DNA of 64,000 nt from Tanytarsus gracilentus (GCA_038502055.1 JAXRKN010000045.1:704501-768500), one strand, 5' to 3'. Numbered from the stretch's first letter, positions 1-10,836 are shown. Translations and numbers: made by a program. Notes: generated from the letters alone by a model not told the origin.

Positions 1-1361
1 TTTTTTCGTTATTTGAAGATTTAAAAATTATCGGCTTTGCGAGAACTTTTTCCCAATCTTTAATATGGTCTGTATGACGGCTTGTGAAGCTATACGCACC
101 GCTAATTAATTTTTCTGAGTTCCAGCGAGAACAATAGAAATGAGTTGGATCGGGGATGTCCGAACGATTGAGAAATTTTCTAATGAGTTTCATGCATTCA
201 TTTGAGATGACTTGATCATCGAGTTTCTCAACATCAACTGCGCCTTTGCCACCAATCCATGCAATAAGAGTGTTTATAGGAGATGGATATACAACATCAA
301 AACCAGAAATGAATTTCGTCCAATGAGAAGAGTCATTATGATTTTCTTTCCACAAGAGTTGTAGTCCCTTCCAATCTTCATCCCACCAGCAGCTATCAAA
401 ACGTAGAAAAATTTTGTTGATGGTGCCAAAACCGATATTTTCTATTACATTTCTATGCTCGTAGGGAAGAGGTGGGCAAAAAAGTTGTAAATGATTTTGC
501 TTTAAAACTCCAACGGAAAACGTACAAATCAAATTTTTGGTTGAATAAATCGATCCATCATGACATTGAACTAGAATTTTATTTTCCGTCATAGGATATT
601 CTTCACTTTTCCAATAAATCAATTCCACGATTTTATTCAACTTGATTTCATCGCAGAGTTCTTCATGTAATTTATCGACTATAGAACTCATGCCTTTACC
701 ACTTACGTTGATATGAGTTTGAGCACTTTCTCCGTTGAATGAATAGTTTCCCCAATCTTTAGCAGATATATCGTCAAAATGTAAGCATGAATTGTCAATA
801 ATTTGGAACTTCCGATGCCAATCCAGTAAAATCATAGCCTGAACTTGTTCCTCGCTTTTTAATGTCATTGTATATTCTTTGAATTTTTTCTCAACAAAAT
901 CGGCGAGTGATTTTGGAAATTTTAAATTCTCCTCGTCCTTGACATTCACAAAGTCTTCGCATTCCTCGAGCAACTGTCCAATTTTAAAATCAATTTTCTT
1001 TACGAAATACTCGTCAAATTTCACGCCATCCTCACAGATGAAATCGCCTTCAGCTTCCTCCGATATTTCTGAACGAATTAAATTGTTTTGTTCAGCAAAT
1101 CGATAGAAATCATTTTGTCGCCCATGAATCCACTGAGCACCAGCTTCGACTAAAATTTTACTCTCATCTTTTAAATTATTCATCTCTACTGTCTTTAATC
1201 TTCCGCCAATGAAATTAGAGCCCTCGAGAATGAGGAAATTCCAATTGGCACATTTTAAAGTTCTACCAGCCCCTAAACCACTGATGCCAGCACCTAAAAC
1301 TATTGCGTCTAAATTTTGAATTTTCGGCACATTTAAAGACTCTTCAATTTTAGTTGATGAG
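1..1361 (-). CDS. Divergent FAD amine oxidase (spermine/polyamine oxidase-like), partial, 3' end off the window
   Basis: Translating the minus strand from 1361 to the window edge gives one uninterrupted frame of about 453 residues. It has the flavin amine oxidase layout: a dinucleotide-binding motif VLGAGISGLGAG, then LEGSNFIGGR, then EAGAQWIHG, a central TFSVGVLK segment and an AWIGG segment, all as in spermine and N1-acetylpolyamine oxidases. The exon opens at a 3' splice site (tttgcag) with one base before the first codon, so the start codon must lie in an upstream exon; no ATG is in frame before an upstream stop. The spot where relatives have FAGEATH reads IIFKSSNNEK, so FAD contact or catalysis may be altered. 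It lies directly downstream of, and in the same orientation as, a second oxidase, so the pair probably arose by tandem duplication. The family assignment is firm; the substrate is not. Confidence 0.85.
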
Positions 1362-1377
1362 CTGCAAAAGATTAAGC

Positions 1378-1383
1378 TTTATT
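1378..1383 (-). terminator. Polyadenylation signal AATAAA of the upstream oxidase gene
   Basis: AATAAA on the minus strand lies about 190 bases beyond the stop codon of the oxidase at 1572-3047. It is only about 16 bases before the 3' splice site that opens the next oxidase exon. Cleavage here would therefore compete with splicing into the next gene. Confidence 0.5.
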
Positions 1384-1571
1384 GGAATAAATTGTTTATA
1401 AAGAAATATTTAAGCATGTCCTGTATGCCGATTTCATCATAATCATCATCACCATCGTTCAAAGATGTGATTTTCTGGAAAAATTAAAAAGAAAATCAAT
1501 CTCAAATTTCTATTCTAAAAATGATTATTGTTAATGATGATGATGATGATGATGAAATTTAGTTATGTCAC

Positions 1572-3047
1572 TCACCTCTCATAAAAACTCGCAATTCTTT
1601 CGGCCTCACGTCGTCCACTTTCAATTGCTCCATGAACAGTTGAGTAATAATTATCGTGTGTCGCTTCACCAGCAAATAGTAACGATGGTTTTCCAACACA
1701 ATCATACAAAGGCAACGCCAAATGACTAGCTGATGTCTTTAATAAATCAGTTGTGATACTTCTGAAAGAGTATGAGCCACGAAAATGCTTGTTGTTGTAC
1801 CAACATGATCGAATTATTTTTACAGGAGTTGTAAAAAGCATCGAATTGCCGAGGAATTTCTTAAAAAGTTGCATGCAGCCATCCAAAATTGTTGCATCAT
1901 CAAGCATTTCCATTCGACGTGCCGAAGGTCCTCCTATCCAGCCACAAAGAATATTCTGTTGATAGTCGACTTTATAAAATCCAAAAATATCCTCGAGCCA
2001 CGCCCAAGATCCTTTTCGAATTTCCTCAGAGTCCTTTTGAGTCCACAACAAGCTAAAGCCTGCCCAATCTTTTCCCCAAAAAGGCTTCTCAAATTGAAGG
2101 AAAATTTTATCGACAGTACCAAAGGAAAGTCCTTCAATAGCATTAATTTTAATTTGTGGAAGTTGAGGAGTAAAAAGTTTTTTGTGGTTTTCTTTTAAAA
2201 CTCCCAAAGACATGGTGCAAACAACATGATCAGCATCGTGACATGTTCCATCCGAACATTTGACACTAAGATGTGATGAGTTTGACCATGAAATGTTGGT
2301 AACTTCCTTGTTAAATTGAATTTTACTCTCAACATCGAGATAATCACCGGCATTTGGTTTTTTTTTCATGATGTAATCGAATAATGTCTTGTAACCTTTA
2401 TCACGCCAATTGAGCAATGGATGTCCCTCACACTCCAAATAGTGGGTGTAACCACTGGCTGATGTATCGAACCATGTATCAGATGCTTCAATAGAGTTTT
2501 CGAATTTATGAAAGTATTCGAGAACCTCATAAGCAAGACTGTCGATATCCTTATATTCTGATGTTAAAAGAGCTTCTTGATACTTCTTGACAACATAACT
2601 TCCAAGAGAGCCTTTTGAGCTTAAAAGCTCTTCTTTAGAACTTTCAAGAATTTCCGTACAGAGTCCAACAAGCTTTCCGCATTTTTCGTTATCAACTGAA
2701 TGTCCAGATGAGCGAACAAACCACACATTTGGATATGATATTGTTGTCTCATCAAGTACTTTATGATCCTTTACGAGGTCAAATACAGCATTATCTTTTT
2801 CTCCATGGCACCTGATCAGAGAAAAAAAAATCATTTTTACTTTGCGAATGTGTCAGCGAATTATTGATTACCATTGAGCTCCAAGTTCAACAACATTATC
2901 GGCGAAATCCGTTGTGTAAACTCGACCTCCAATCCTATTTTCAGCCTCAAGAATTGCGACATTCTTAAATCCCTTTTCAATCAGCCTCGAAGCTACCGAA
3001 ATTCCACTAGCTCCGGCGCCAATCACGAGTACTCGAACGTTTTGCAT
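1572..3047 (-). CDS. FAD-dependent polyamine (spermine/N1-acetylpolyamine) oxidase
   Basis: Two exons, 3047-2872 and 2811-1572, joined across a 60-bp GT-AG intron in phase 2, give 471 residues; insect members of this family are usually of similar size. Residues 1-40 hold the Rossmann FAD motif VLVIGAGASGISVASRL, then EAENRIGGRVYT. The intron falls within the Trp codon of GAQWCHGE, and the C-terminal FAD motif LLFAGEATHDNYYSTVHG is intact. These enzymes oxidise spermine or acetylated polyamines, releasing hydrogen peroxide. I chose the ATG at 3047 because it sits right before the FAD motif; an in-frame ATG at 3092 would add 15 atypical residues. The final codons overlap a consensus 5' splice site (GAGAG|GTGAGT at 1576/1575), so the TGA at 1574-1572 may be bypassed. 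Splicing to 1474 would give a tail ending in SHL, a peroxisomal PTS1-type tripeptide. Confidence 0.9.
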
Positions 3048-3091
3048 TGCTATGACCCCCTGATTAATGATTAATAACTTTTTTAAAGTCA

Positions 3092-3780
3092 CTTAAATGC
3101 AATTTACTTTTAGCACTTAAAATTTCATTTCATTGTTCTTGTCGCGATGAAAGAAAAGAAGGTAAAGAGTAAAGTCCATTAATTAATATGCGATAAGATT
3201 ATGAGAAAGTATAATAAAAAAAATTTAAGAATTTTGACATTTACATTTACTATTTTTCTCGATTTTTTATGAAGATTTTTCAGACAGTTTTTCACAAGTA
3301 AACAGAACAAGCTGATGATGTTGGCAATAAAATCTGCAGTATCGACACTTTAATTGTGAATATGAAAGTTTATCTAAAGTTATGACTTTTTTTATCAGGT
3401 TCGAGGTTAAAAAAGTATTTATGAGATGACCAGAGTGAGGCCATTTTGTGAGGAACAAGATAAATTGACCTGTGATCTGAAGTTTTTAATGTAATCATTC
3501 AAACTGAGGAGCAAATCAAGTTCTGGATCATTAAGCATGACCCTTTTTAAAATGCCACCCTTCAACATTTTAAATGCAACCCTTAAAATTGAAATAAATA
3601 TCTAAATATCAATGAGAACATTATTAAACAAGTTTGATGATGTCATGCATGGATGAATAAAAAACAAATTGTCCGCAATGCAGACGAAACTACAGCCAAA
3701 TAACTATTGATTTTCCAATATATGCGTGTGAGGTTGTAAAACCCACGACTGTTACTTGTCAGTGTCGCCAACATCACCAA
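3092..3780. other. Spacer upstream of the oxidase gene; no gene seen
   Basis: AT-rich DNA with only short chance reading frames on either strand. It must contain the minus-strand promoter of the oxidase, but I see no clear TATA box at a suitable distance. Confidence 0.4.
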
Positions 3781-3860
3781 ATATAAACAGTGGTTCGTGC
3801 GCCGCTTCTCCTTTCACTGTTCTCTTTGAAAAGCCCGCAGAACTCCGCCTTTTCCGTATG
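3781..3860 (+). promoter_or_regulatory. Candidate TATA promoter and start region of an unidentified plus-strand transcript
   Basis: A TATA-like ATATAAAC at 3781 is followed about 25-30 bases later by a GC-richer stretch starting with a pyrimidine run (cttctcctttc). No conserved coding frame follows, only a repeat array and then a structured GC-richer island. If it is transcribed, the product is probably non-coding. This is inference from composition and spacing only. Confidence 0.2.
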
Positions 3861-3969
3861 GCTAGATTTGAATTATTTTGTTATTACAGTTCACTTTTTT
3901 CCGCTAGTAAAATTAATTAAATATTTTTCTCTACTCTTTGAACGAATATATATTCCTCTTTATAACTCA

Positions 3970-4545
3970 AATATTTTTTTTTCCTGGTTAAGTTATTAAG
4001 TTTTTTTCTCTTGTAATCCATGCTTCCTCTTTAAATCAGCTAAAAAGAAATTTTATGAAAAAATTGAATTTTATTCCTGGTTAGTTAATTAGTTTTTTTT
4101 TTGATTGTTTTATCTAATAAATTTTTGAAACCATCCTAATATTTCCCCCTGGTTAAGTTAATTAAGTTTTCTTTTTCTCTCTGTATCCATGTCTTTATGT
4201 TTTTACATTGGTTAGTTAATTATTTTCTTTTTGCTCTTGATAAATCATGTCCTCTATTAAATTCTAAAAATGTAATTTTTATGAAAAACCATCGAATGCG
4301 CTTTTTCCCCTGGTTAAGTTATTAAGTTTTCTTTTTCGACTCTCTGCTAAATCCATGCTTCCTCTATTCAAATCAGCTCAAAAATGAAATTTTTATGAAA
4401 AACCATCTACATGCGCGTATTTCCCCCTGGTTAAGTTATTAAGTTTTCTTTTTCTCTCTGCTAAATCCATGCTTCCTCTATTCAAATCAGCTCAAAAATA
4501 AAATTTTTATGAAAAACCATCCGAATGCGCTTTTTTGTTTTTTCC
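3970..4545. repeat. Degenerate tandem array of about 60-117 bp units
   Basis: Six imperfect units start with variants of cctggttaagttattaag (near 3977, 4073, 4145, 4203, 4305 and 4424). The last two are the best preserved, about 117 bp apart, and share a longer block including ctaaatccatgcttcctc and gaaatttttatgaaaaacc. The first four are shorter and more diverged, so the array looks as if it grew or was homogenised at its right end. Confidence 0.75.
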
Positions 4546-4739
4546 TTGTTCTCTTTTTAGTAAATGAATTTTATGAAAACCTCTGTGCTTTTTTGTTGTT
4601 TTTTTTCTCAATTGTTATTGCTCTAAATTTTATTTTTCTCCTTTTTTCTTCGTCACCCTGTTTTCTCCCCTTTTCTCTCTCCCTATAATTTTTTTTTTTA
4701 CTCTTTAATGCGTCTGCGAGAATTTTCTAGTAACACAAA

Positions 4740-5060
4740 AGTTAAGTCAAGAGTAGCAGAATCAAATAAAAAAAATTCGAAGGCAATCCGTTGATCCGTG
4801 TGGCCTGTAGGCCTGCGACAAAAAACGTCACCCGGATCCGAGAAAGTAACAGCTCTCTTTTAACGATCCTGCCCTACCTGGCCAGTGGATCGTCCAAGCA
4901 TGTATCCTTCATAGATCAGAAATTCGATGGACTTGCATGTGGCAAAAGTTCTAAATCGAAATAAGGCTTTTTGAGGGCAGCAGGTGACAAAGAGAGTTTT
5001 CTCTCCAGATCGAAAACAATATATGGCGTAGCCATAAAATATATGCTTTCCCGTTGCTAA
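4740..5060. other. GC-richer, hairpin-forming island; possible structured non-coding RNA
   Basis: This stretch stands out from very AT-rich flanks. It contains a perfect GGCC-TGTA-GGCC hairpin near 4803-4814. It also has an inverted pair ACGATCC / GGATCGT (about 4863-4893) enclosing a further short stem, so GATC occurs on both strands of one helix. Runs of T (for example ctttttgag near 4967, and on the other strand a T6 after 4825) could act as Pol III stops. No long frame runs through it. A paired GATC motif is reminiscent of the 5' hairpin of 7SK RNA, but I cannot identify the RNA class. Confidence 0.3.
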
Positions 5061-5119
5061 GCAGCATTTCCAATTAAGGCAGTTAAGATTTTTTGCACTC
5101 AGTCACGGCATGATGTAAT

Positions 5120-5171
5120 TTTTCATTTATAGACAAAATGTCCCACACACAAGTTTTGTCATAAATGGAAA
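5120..5171. other. Short near-perfect hairpin
   Basis: The arm tttcatttatagacaaaa pairs with ttttgtcataaatggaaa around a loop of about 15 bases, giving about 17 pairs with one bulge. It is shorter than a typical microRNA precursor, so its function is unknown. Confidence 0.4.
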
Positions 5172-5336
5172 TAAATTTCAATGAAATCATCGTAACCGCA
5201 GCCTACATTGCTCACACACAAATATGTAGATTTAAAATCAATATTTGAAGCATGTCTGAAAATCTCAGACTCTTTTATTTTTCGATGAAAGTTCGTTAAA
5301 CTTCATCTTCGAATTTATTCTTTCTGCATTACATTC

Positions 5337-5549
5337 GAGCTAAAAATATATCTGTAAAATGAAAGTTGAAGTAAGAATACGAAAATATGTTCATTTCATG
5401 CTTCTCGCGTTGTATGCAGATGGTTTATTTTCTTGTCTGTTTGCAGCAACGAATTATTTATAATTTAGAATGAAATTACAAAAGATATAAAGCACGAGAA
5501 AGCTTTCTTGTAAGCATTTTTTGAAGCATGATCTTCAGATGTGAGATTT
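5337..5549. repeat. 3' flank of alpha-tubulin copy 1, duplicated at 8190-8402
   Basis: The sequence downstream of the two tubulin stop codons is recognisably the same in both copies. Shared blocks include gctaaaaatatatctgtaaa, tgcagatggtt and acgaattatttataatttag. The duplication unit therefore included 3' untranslated and flanking DNA, and this flank has diverged more than the coding sequence. Confidence 0.75.
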
Positions 5550-7232
5550 TTAATACTCTTCGGCACCTTCGCCTTCTCCCTCACCACTGTCCATGCCAAC
5601 TTCCTCGTAATCCTTCTCGAGAGCTGCCAAATCTTCGCGGGCCTCCGAGAATTCACCTTCTTCCATACCTTCACCGACATACCAGTGAACGAAAGCACGC
5701 TTAGCATACATCAAGTCGAATTTATGATCCAAACGAGCCCATGCCTCAGCGATAGCGGTTGTGTTGGACAACATGCAAACAGCACGTTGAACCTTAGCCA
5801 AATCGCCGCCTGGAACGACTGTTGGTGGTTGATAATTGATACCGACCTTGAATCCAGTGGGGCACCAATCAACGAATTGAATGGTACGTTTAGTCTTGAT
5901 GGTAGCGATTGCAGCGTTGACATCCTTTGGAACGACATCGCCACGATACAACATACAGCAAGCCATATATTTTCCATGACGTGGGTCGCACTTAACCATC
6001 TGGTTGGCTGGCTCGAAACATGCGTTTGTGATTTCAGCAACGCTCAATTGTTCATGGTATGCCTTCTCAGCGGAGATAACTGGAGCATAGGTGACCAATG
6101 GGAAGTGAATACGTGGATATGGAACCAAGTTAGTTTGGAACTCAGTTAAATCGACGTTCAAAGCACCATCGAAACGAAGTGATGCGGTGATGGATGAGAC
6201 GATCTGTCCGATCAAACGATTCAAGTTGGTGTATGTTGGGCGCTCAATATCGAGATTACGACGGCAAATGTCATAGATGGCTTCATTGTCGACCATGAAA
6301 GCGCAGTCGGAGTGCTCGAGAGTTGTGTGCGTGGTCAAGATTGAGTTGTAGGGCTCAACAACTGCTGTTGAGACTTGAGGTGCTGGATAGATGGCAAATT
6401 CGAGTTTTGACTTCTTGCCATAATCAACTGACAAGCGTTCCATCAACAATGAGGTGAAGCCTGAACCAGTGCCGCCACCGAATGAGTGGAAGATCAAGAA
6501 TCCTTGCAAGCCGGTACATTGATCAGCTAATTTACGGATACGATCCAAAACCAAATCCACGATTTCCTTTCCAATGGTGTAATGCCCACGAGCGTAGTTA
6601 TTGGCTGCGTCTTCCTTGCCAGTAATCAATTGCTCTGGATGGAACAATTGTCGGTAGGTTCCAGTACGGACCTCATCGACGACAGTTGGTTCTAAATCGA
6701 CGAAAACGGCACGTGGAACGTGCTTGCCAGCTCCAGTTTCCGAGAAGAAGGTATTGAATGAGTCGTCACCGCCTCCAATCGTCTTGTCTGATGGCATTTG
6801 ACCGTCTGGCTGGATTCCATGTTCAAGACAGTACAACTCCCAGCAGGCATTGCCAATTTGAACACCAGCTTGACCGACATGAACTGAGATACATTCACGC
6901 TAAAGAAACGGAAGAAAAAAATTGTTTCATGAGTCATCAAAGTAGTCATAAAAAAATCAATCTGAGCCACGCCTTGCGAGAAATTCGTCAATTTTCATTT
7001 AAATTGAAAAGAAAGTATGACACATGAATATTTTATGCTTCCCATGCTAGCACATAAACTCTTTTCTCCACAATTAACTGTACTTTGATCAGAAAATGAT
7101 TAGAAAGTACCAGACCGGGAAAAAAGATGGCGTCGTAACGAAAAAAATTGTTTCGACTAATTTTTAACAAAATTAACAATTTTTTCGGAATTTTTAAAAA
7201 ATGTCTTGCAATTTTAGTAATGTTCTTACCAT
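5550..7232 (-). CDS. Alpha-tubulin, major type (copy 1)
   Basis: Exon 1 contributes only the ATG (7232-7230) followed by gtaag; exon 2 runs from CGT at 6899 to the stop at 5550. The product is 450 residues, exactly the alpha-tubulin length. The family start MRECISVHVGQAGVQIG, the GTP-binding loop GGGTGSG, Lys40 (acetylation site, in SDKTIGGG) and the C-terminal EEY with its detyrosination Tyr are all present. Alpha/beta heterodimers polymerise into microtubules. The protein is nearly identical to the ubiquitous Drosophila alphaTub84B/84D type. An intron straight after the initiator codon is typical of insect alpha-tubulin genes. Three short frames on either strand inside this gene are shadows. 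Confidence 0.98.
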
Positions 7233-7362
7233 TTTGAGTGTTTTTAATTGTTTTTCACTTTACAAGAACTTGAAAGTTTAATTAATATTTGAAAATTGAG
7301 CTTGAACGTCCGAACGAGGTGGAGTACAAACTGCAAATGTGGTGAATAGAGCGAGCGAACGC

Positions 7363-7370
7363 TTTATATA
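7363..7370 (-). promoter_or_regulatory. TATA box of alpha-tubulin copy 1
   Basis: TATATAAA on the minus strand is followed downstream by a leader (gttcggacgttcaagctcaa) that is almost the same as the leader of copy 2. It lies about 130 bases upstream of the ATG. Confidence 0.7.
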
Positions 7371-8189
7371 GAGAAAAATTTCACCACAAGTTACTATGAT
7401 GAAAAAAGTGGGGAAAACATGTTGGGAGAAAAAGAAGAATATTTGATAAAATTGATGAATTTTCTTAACTTTAAGTTGATGAAAATGATAAATGGCATTA
7501 AAATAAAAAAAATTAGATGATAAAATTTCATAGTTTAACGAGCTATTGGAGATAATTGAGAAAAAGTTTTTTTTTGCTTCATTGTGTGCGTGAATGAAGA
7601 GAAGCGGCTTTATTTCTCCTTTAACAGGCTTTTTTAAAAGTCTCTTTCCGAAAAAAAAATAAATGGCTACGAATTTGCATTGAAAACAAAATCCCCAAAA
7701 TTTTTCAAATACTTAAAATTCCTTTAGATACGGTTGTTTGATCACTAAGGGCAATAGAATCGATGAATTGAATCGCGACACACTTTTCAAAATGCTGACA
7801 GTCTATAATGATAAATATGAGCATGATAAATTTACGAAAATAAATAGAACATTGTAGAAAGAATGAAAATTCTGTATACCGCCCTTATATAGCCTTGATG
7901 TTTAAATCGATATTTTCAGCAAACGAACAGTCACGCGTTCTTAGAACGAAATTAAACATGAGCTGCGTGCATTCATATTTTTCCAAACTAAAGTTTTTTT
8001 CTTCTAATTTTAATTAACATTTTTTTACCCACCCAATATATGCTTGAATAGTATTGGCTTCAACATAATCATCATCATTAAAACTCTATAGCTTAATGCA
8101 TGAATATTTGAGAGTTTATAACATGCGTGAAGATCTCAAACTATTTTCATGTCTATTGTGAGAGTTCATTAAACTTCAATGGACGCCGA
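7371..8189. other. Spacer between the tubulin copies; no gene seen
   Basis: AT-rich intergenic DNA upstream of tubulin copy 1 and downstream of copy 2. No coding frame, RNA gene or repeat is evident before the duplicated 3' flank begins near 8190. Confidence 0.5.
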
Positions 8190-8402
8190 GCTAAAAATAT
8201 ATCTGTAAAATGAAAGTTTGAAGAAAATATACATAGGAAATTTATTTAATTCCATGCTACTCGCAATTTTATGCAGATGGTTTTATTTTCTTTCACTTTA
8301 TGCAGCAACAAATTATTTATAATTTAGGTTGAAATAACAAAAGAAATTAAGCACGAGAAAGCTTTTTTGCTCTCGTAAGCATGATCGTCAAATGTGAGAT
8401 TT

Positions 8403-10694
8403 TTAATACTCTTCGGCACCTTCGCCTTCTCCCTCACCACTGTCCATGCCAACTTCCTCGTAATCCTTCTCGAGAGCTGCCAAATCTTCGCGGGCCTCCG
8501 AGAATTCACCTTCTTCCATACCTTCACCGACATACCAGTGAACGAAAGCACGCTTAGCATACATCAAGTCGAATTTATGATCCAAACGAGCCCATGCCTC
8601 AGCGATAGCGGTTGTGTTTGACAACATGCAGACAGCACGTTGAACCTTAGCCAAATCGCCGCCTGGAACGACTGTTGGTGGTTGATAGTTGATACCGACC
8701 TTGAATCCAGTGGGGCACCAATCAACAAATTGAATGGCACGCTTGCTTTTAATTGTGCAAATTGCTGCGTTGACATCCTTTGGAACGACATCGCCACGAT
8801 ACAACATACAGCAAGCCATATATTTTCCGTGACGTGGGTCGCACTTAACCATCTGGTTGGCTGGCTCGAAACAGGCGTTTGTGATTTCAGCAACGCTCAA
8901 TTGTTCATGGTATGCCTTCTCAGCGGAGATAATTGGTGCATAGGTGACCAATGGGAAGTGAATACGTGGATATGGAACCAAGTTAGTTTGGAACTCAGTT
9001 AAATCGACGTTCAAAGCACCATCGAAACGAAGTGATGCGGTGATTGAGGAGACAACTTGTCCGATCAAACGATTCAAGTTGGTGTATGTTGGGCGCTCAA
9101 TATCGAGATTACGACGGCAGATATCGAAAATTGCTTCGTTATCGACCATGAAAGCGCAGTCGGAGTGCTCGAGAGTTGTGTGCGTGGTCAAGATTGAGTT
9201 GTAGGGCTCAACAACTGCTGTTGAGACTTGAGGTGCTGGATAGATGGCAAATTCGAGTTTTGACTTCTTGCCATAATCAACTGACAAGCGTTCCATCAAC
9301 AATGAGGTAAAGCCTGAACCAGTGCCGCCACCGAATGAGTGGAAGATCAAGAATCCTTGCAAGCCGGTACATTGGTCAGCTAATTTACGGATACGGTCCA
9401 AAACGAGGTCGATAATTTCTTTTCCGACAGTATAGTGACCACGAGCGTAGTTGTTGGCTGCGTCTTCCTTGCCAGTAATCAATTGCTCTGGATGGAACAA
9501 TTGTCGGTAGGTTCCAGTACGGACTTCATCAATTACGGTTGGTTCCAAATCGACGAAAACAGCACGTGGGACATACATGCCAGAACCAGTTTCTGAGAAA
9601 AAGGTGTTTGATGAGTCATCACCGCCTCCGACGGACTTGTCTGATGGCATGCGACCATCTGGCTGGATTCCATGTTCAAGACAGTACAATTCCCAGCAGG
9701 CATTACCGATTTGAACACCAGCTTGACCAACGTGTATTGAGATACATTCGCGCTAAAGAAATGGAAGTAAATTGAGTTTGATTAGATTATCTTGTAAGAG
9801 GTAATCCATCCCGACTGAATATCCTTGTGGCCATTCTACTCTAGGCTCAATTGACTCTATAAAAATAGAAGCGAAGAAAAGCTATGAGTCACCAATGCAA
9901 TGGCATAAAAAAATCGATCGCGCTTCGTCAATTTTAATTGCATTTATAGTGTCACGTAAAAAATTGTATGCTACCCAAGCCCCCGCATATAATTTTTTGT
10001 TCTAGCTCTTTCTCTCGCACTTCCTCAATTATTATTTTTTCTCTCTAAATGTACAGTTGTTTTCAAAAATTATCCATTCTAGAACTTTTCAGAGGTTCAT
10101 TAAATTTTTTTAATGCCAAGTACTAATTAATTAAACCATTAAGTGAAAATGGAACTTGGAAAGTATTAAAAATACATGAAACCCACTGATTTTATTTTTT
10201 AAAAAGATTTAACGGTTTCTTCAAAAGAGATGACGCCTTGGATTTAGAGATTTTGCAAATGGCTTCGTTTAATAACCTAAATTATTCGAAAAACGCTAGA
10301 TTAATCAACTTAAACACGAAATTTTCGCTCTAAATTTTTACAACGACTATCTTTTGTCTTGATGCTCGTTTTAAAAACTTTAAACTAATTAAAAGCTTCA
10401 ATTGATAATTTTTCAATTAAAAAGGGAGTGTATCGAAATCTTCCGAACAAAATTGTACGATTCGAGACGTATTTGGAATATTTTAATTTAACTTTAATTT
10501 TATTGATTTTATTCATGACGGTAAGTTTTCTTCATCAAGAAAAGTTGGAGAAATTTTTCAAATTATTTTTTATTTTAGATCAAAAAAATGCGTCGTAATG
10601 GAGAAAAATTTAGTTTTTAGAAATTTTCGCGAAAATTGACGCATCTCTTGCGGGTTTCGATAATTTTAAATCAGTACAAGGCTTTACTTACCAT
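8403..10694 (-). CDS. Alpha-tubulin, diverged duplicate (copy 2)
   Basis: Exon 1 is the ATG alone (10694-10692) followed by gtaagt. After a 939-bp intron, exon 2 runs from 9752 to 8403; the product is 450 residues. It differs from copy 1 at scattered sites: SVGGGDDSSN for TIGGGDDSFN, GSGMYVP for GAGKHVP, VIDEV, TVGKEIID, NEAIFD, GQVV, APIIS and AICTIKSKRAI. Lys40, the GGGTGSG loop and the terminal EEY are kept. Ser at position 49, where alpha-tubulins normally have Phe, is unusual. Long blocks of the coding sequence are identical to copy 1 even at synonymous positions, including the last 210 bases. It may be a stage- or tissue-specific isotype; the sequence does not show which. Confidence 0.97.
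9753..10691 (-). other. Intron 1 of alpha-tubulin copy 2
   Basis: This GT-AG intron after the initiator ATG is 939 bp, against 330 bp in copy 1. No reading frame or repeat of note is seen inside. It is no longer alignable to the copy 1 intron except close to the splice sites. Confidence 0.8.
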
Positions 10695-10830
10695 TTTGAG
10701 TGATTTTAATTGTTTTTCACGTGTTAAAAACTTGAGGAAAGTTTAATTAAAGTTTGAGTGTTGAGCTTGAACGTCCGAACGATGTGGAGTACAAACTGCA
10801 AATGTGGTGAATAGAGCGCGGTATCGTCTT

Positions 10831-10836
10831 TTTATA
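10831..10836 (-). promoter_or_regulatory. TATA box of alpha-tubulin copy 2
   Basis: TATAAA on the minus strand occupies the same position relative to the conserved leader (accacatttgcagtttgtac) as the TATA box of copy 1. Confidence 0.7.

Noticed and set aside
3970..4545. Heat-shock hsr-omega-like locus
   Set aside because: The exon-then-tandem-repeat layout is superficially similar, but I see no heat-shock elements upstream of the candidate promoter and the array is short and degenerate.
5541..6149. 202-residue plus-strand frame opposite tubulin copy 1
   Set aside because: It is the antisense shadow of a highly conserved, codon-biased gene; the matching frame opposite copy 2 is broken.
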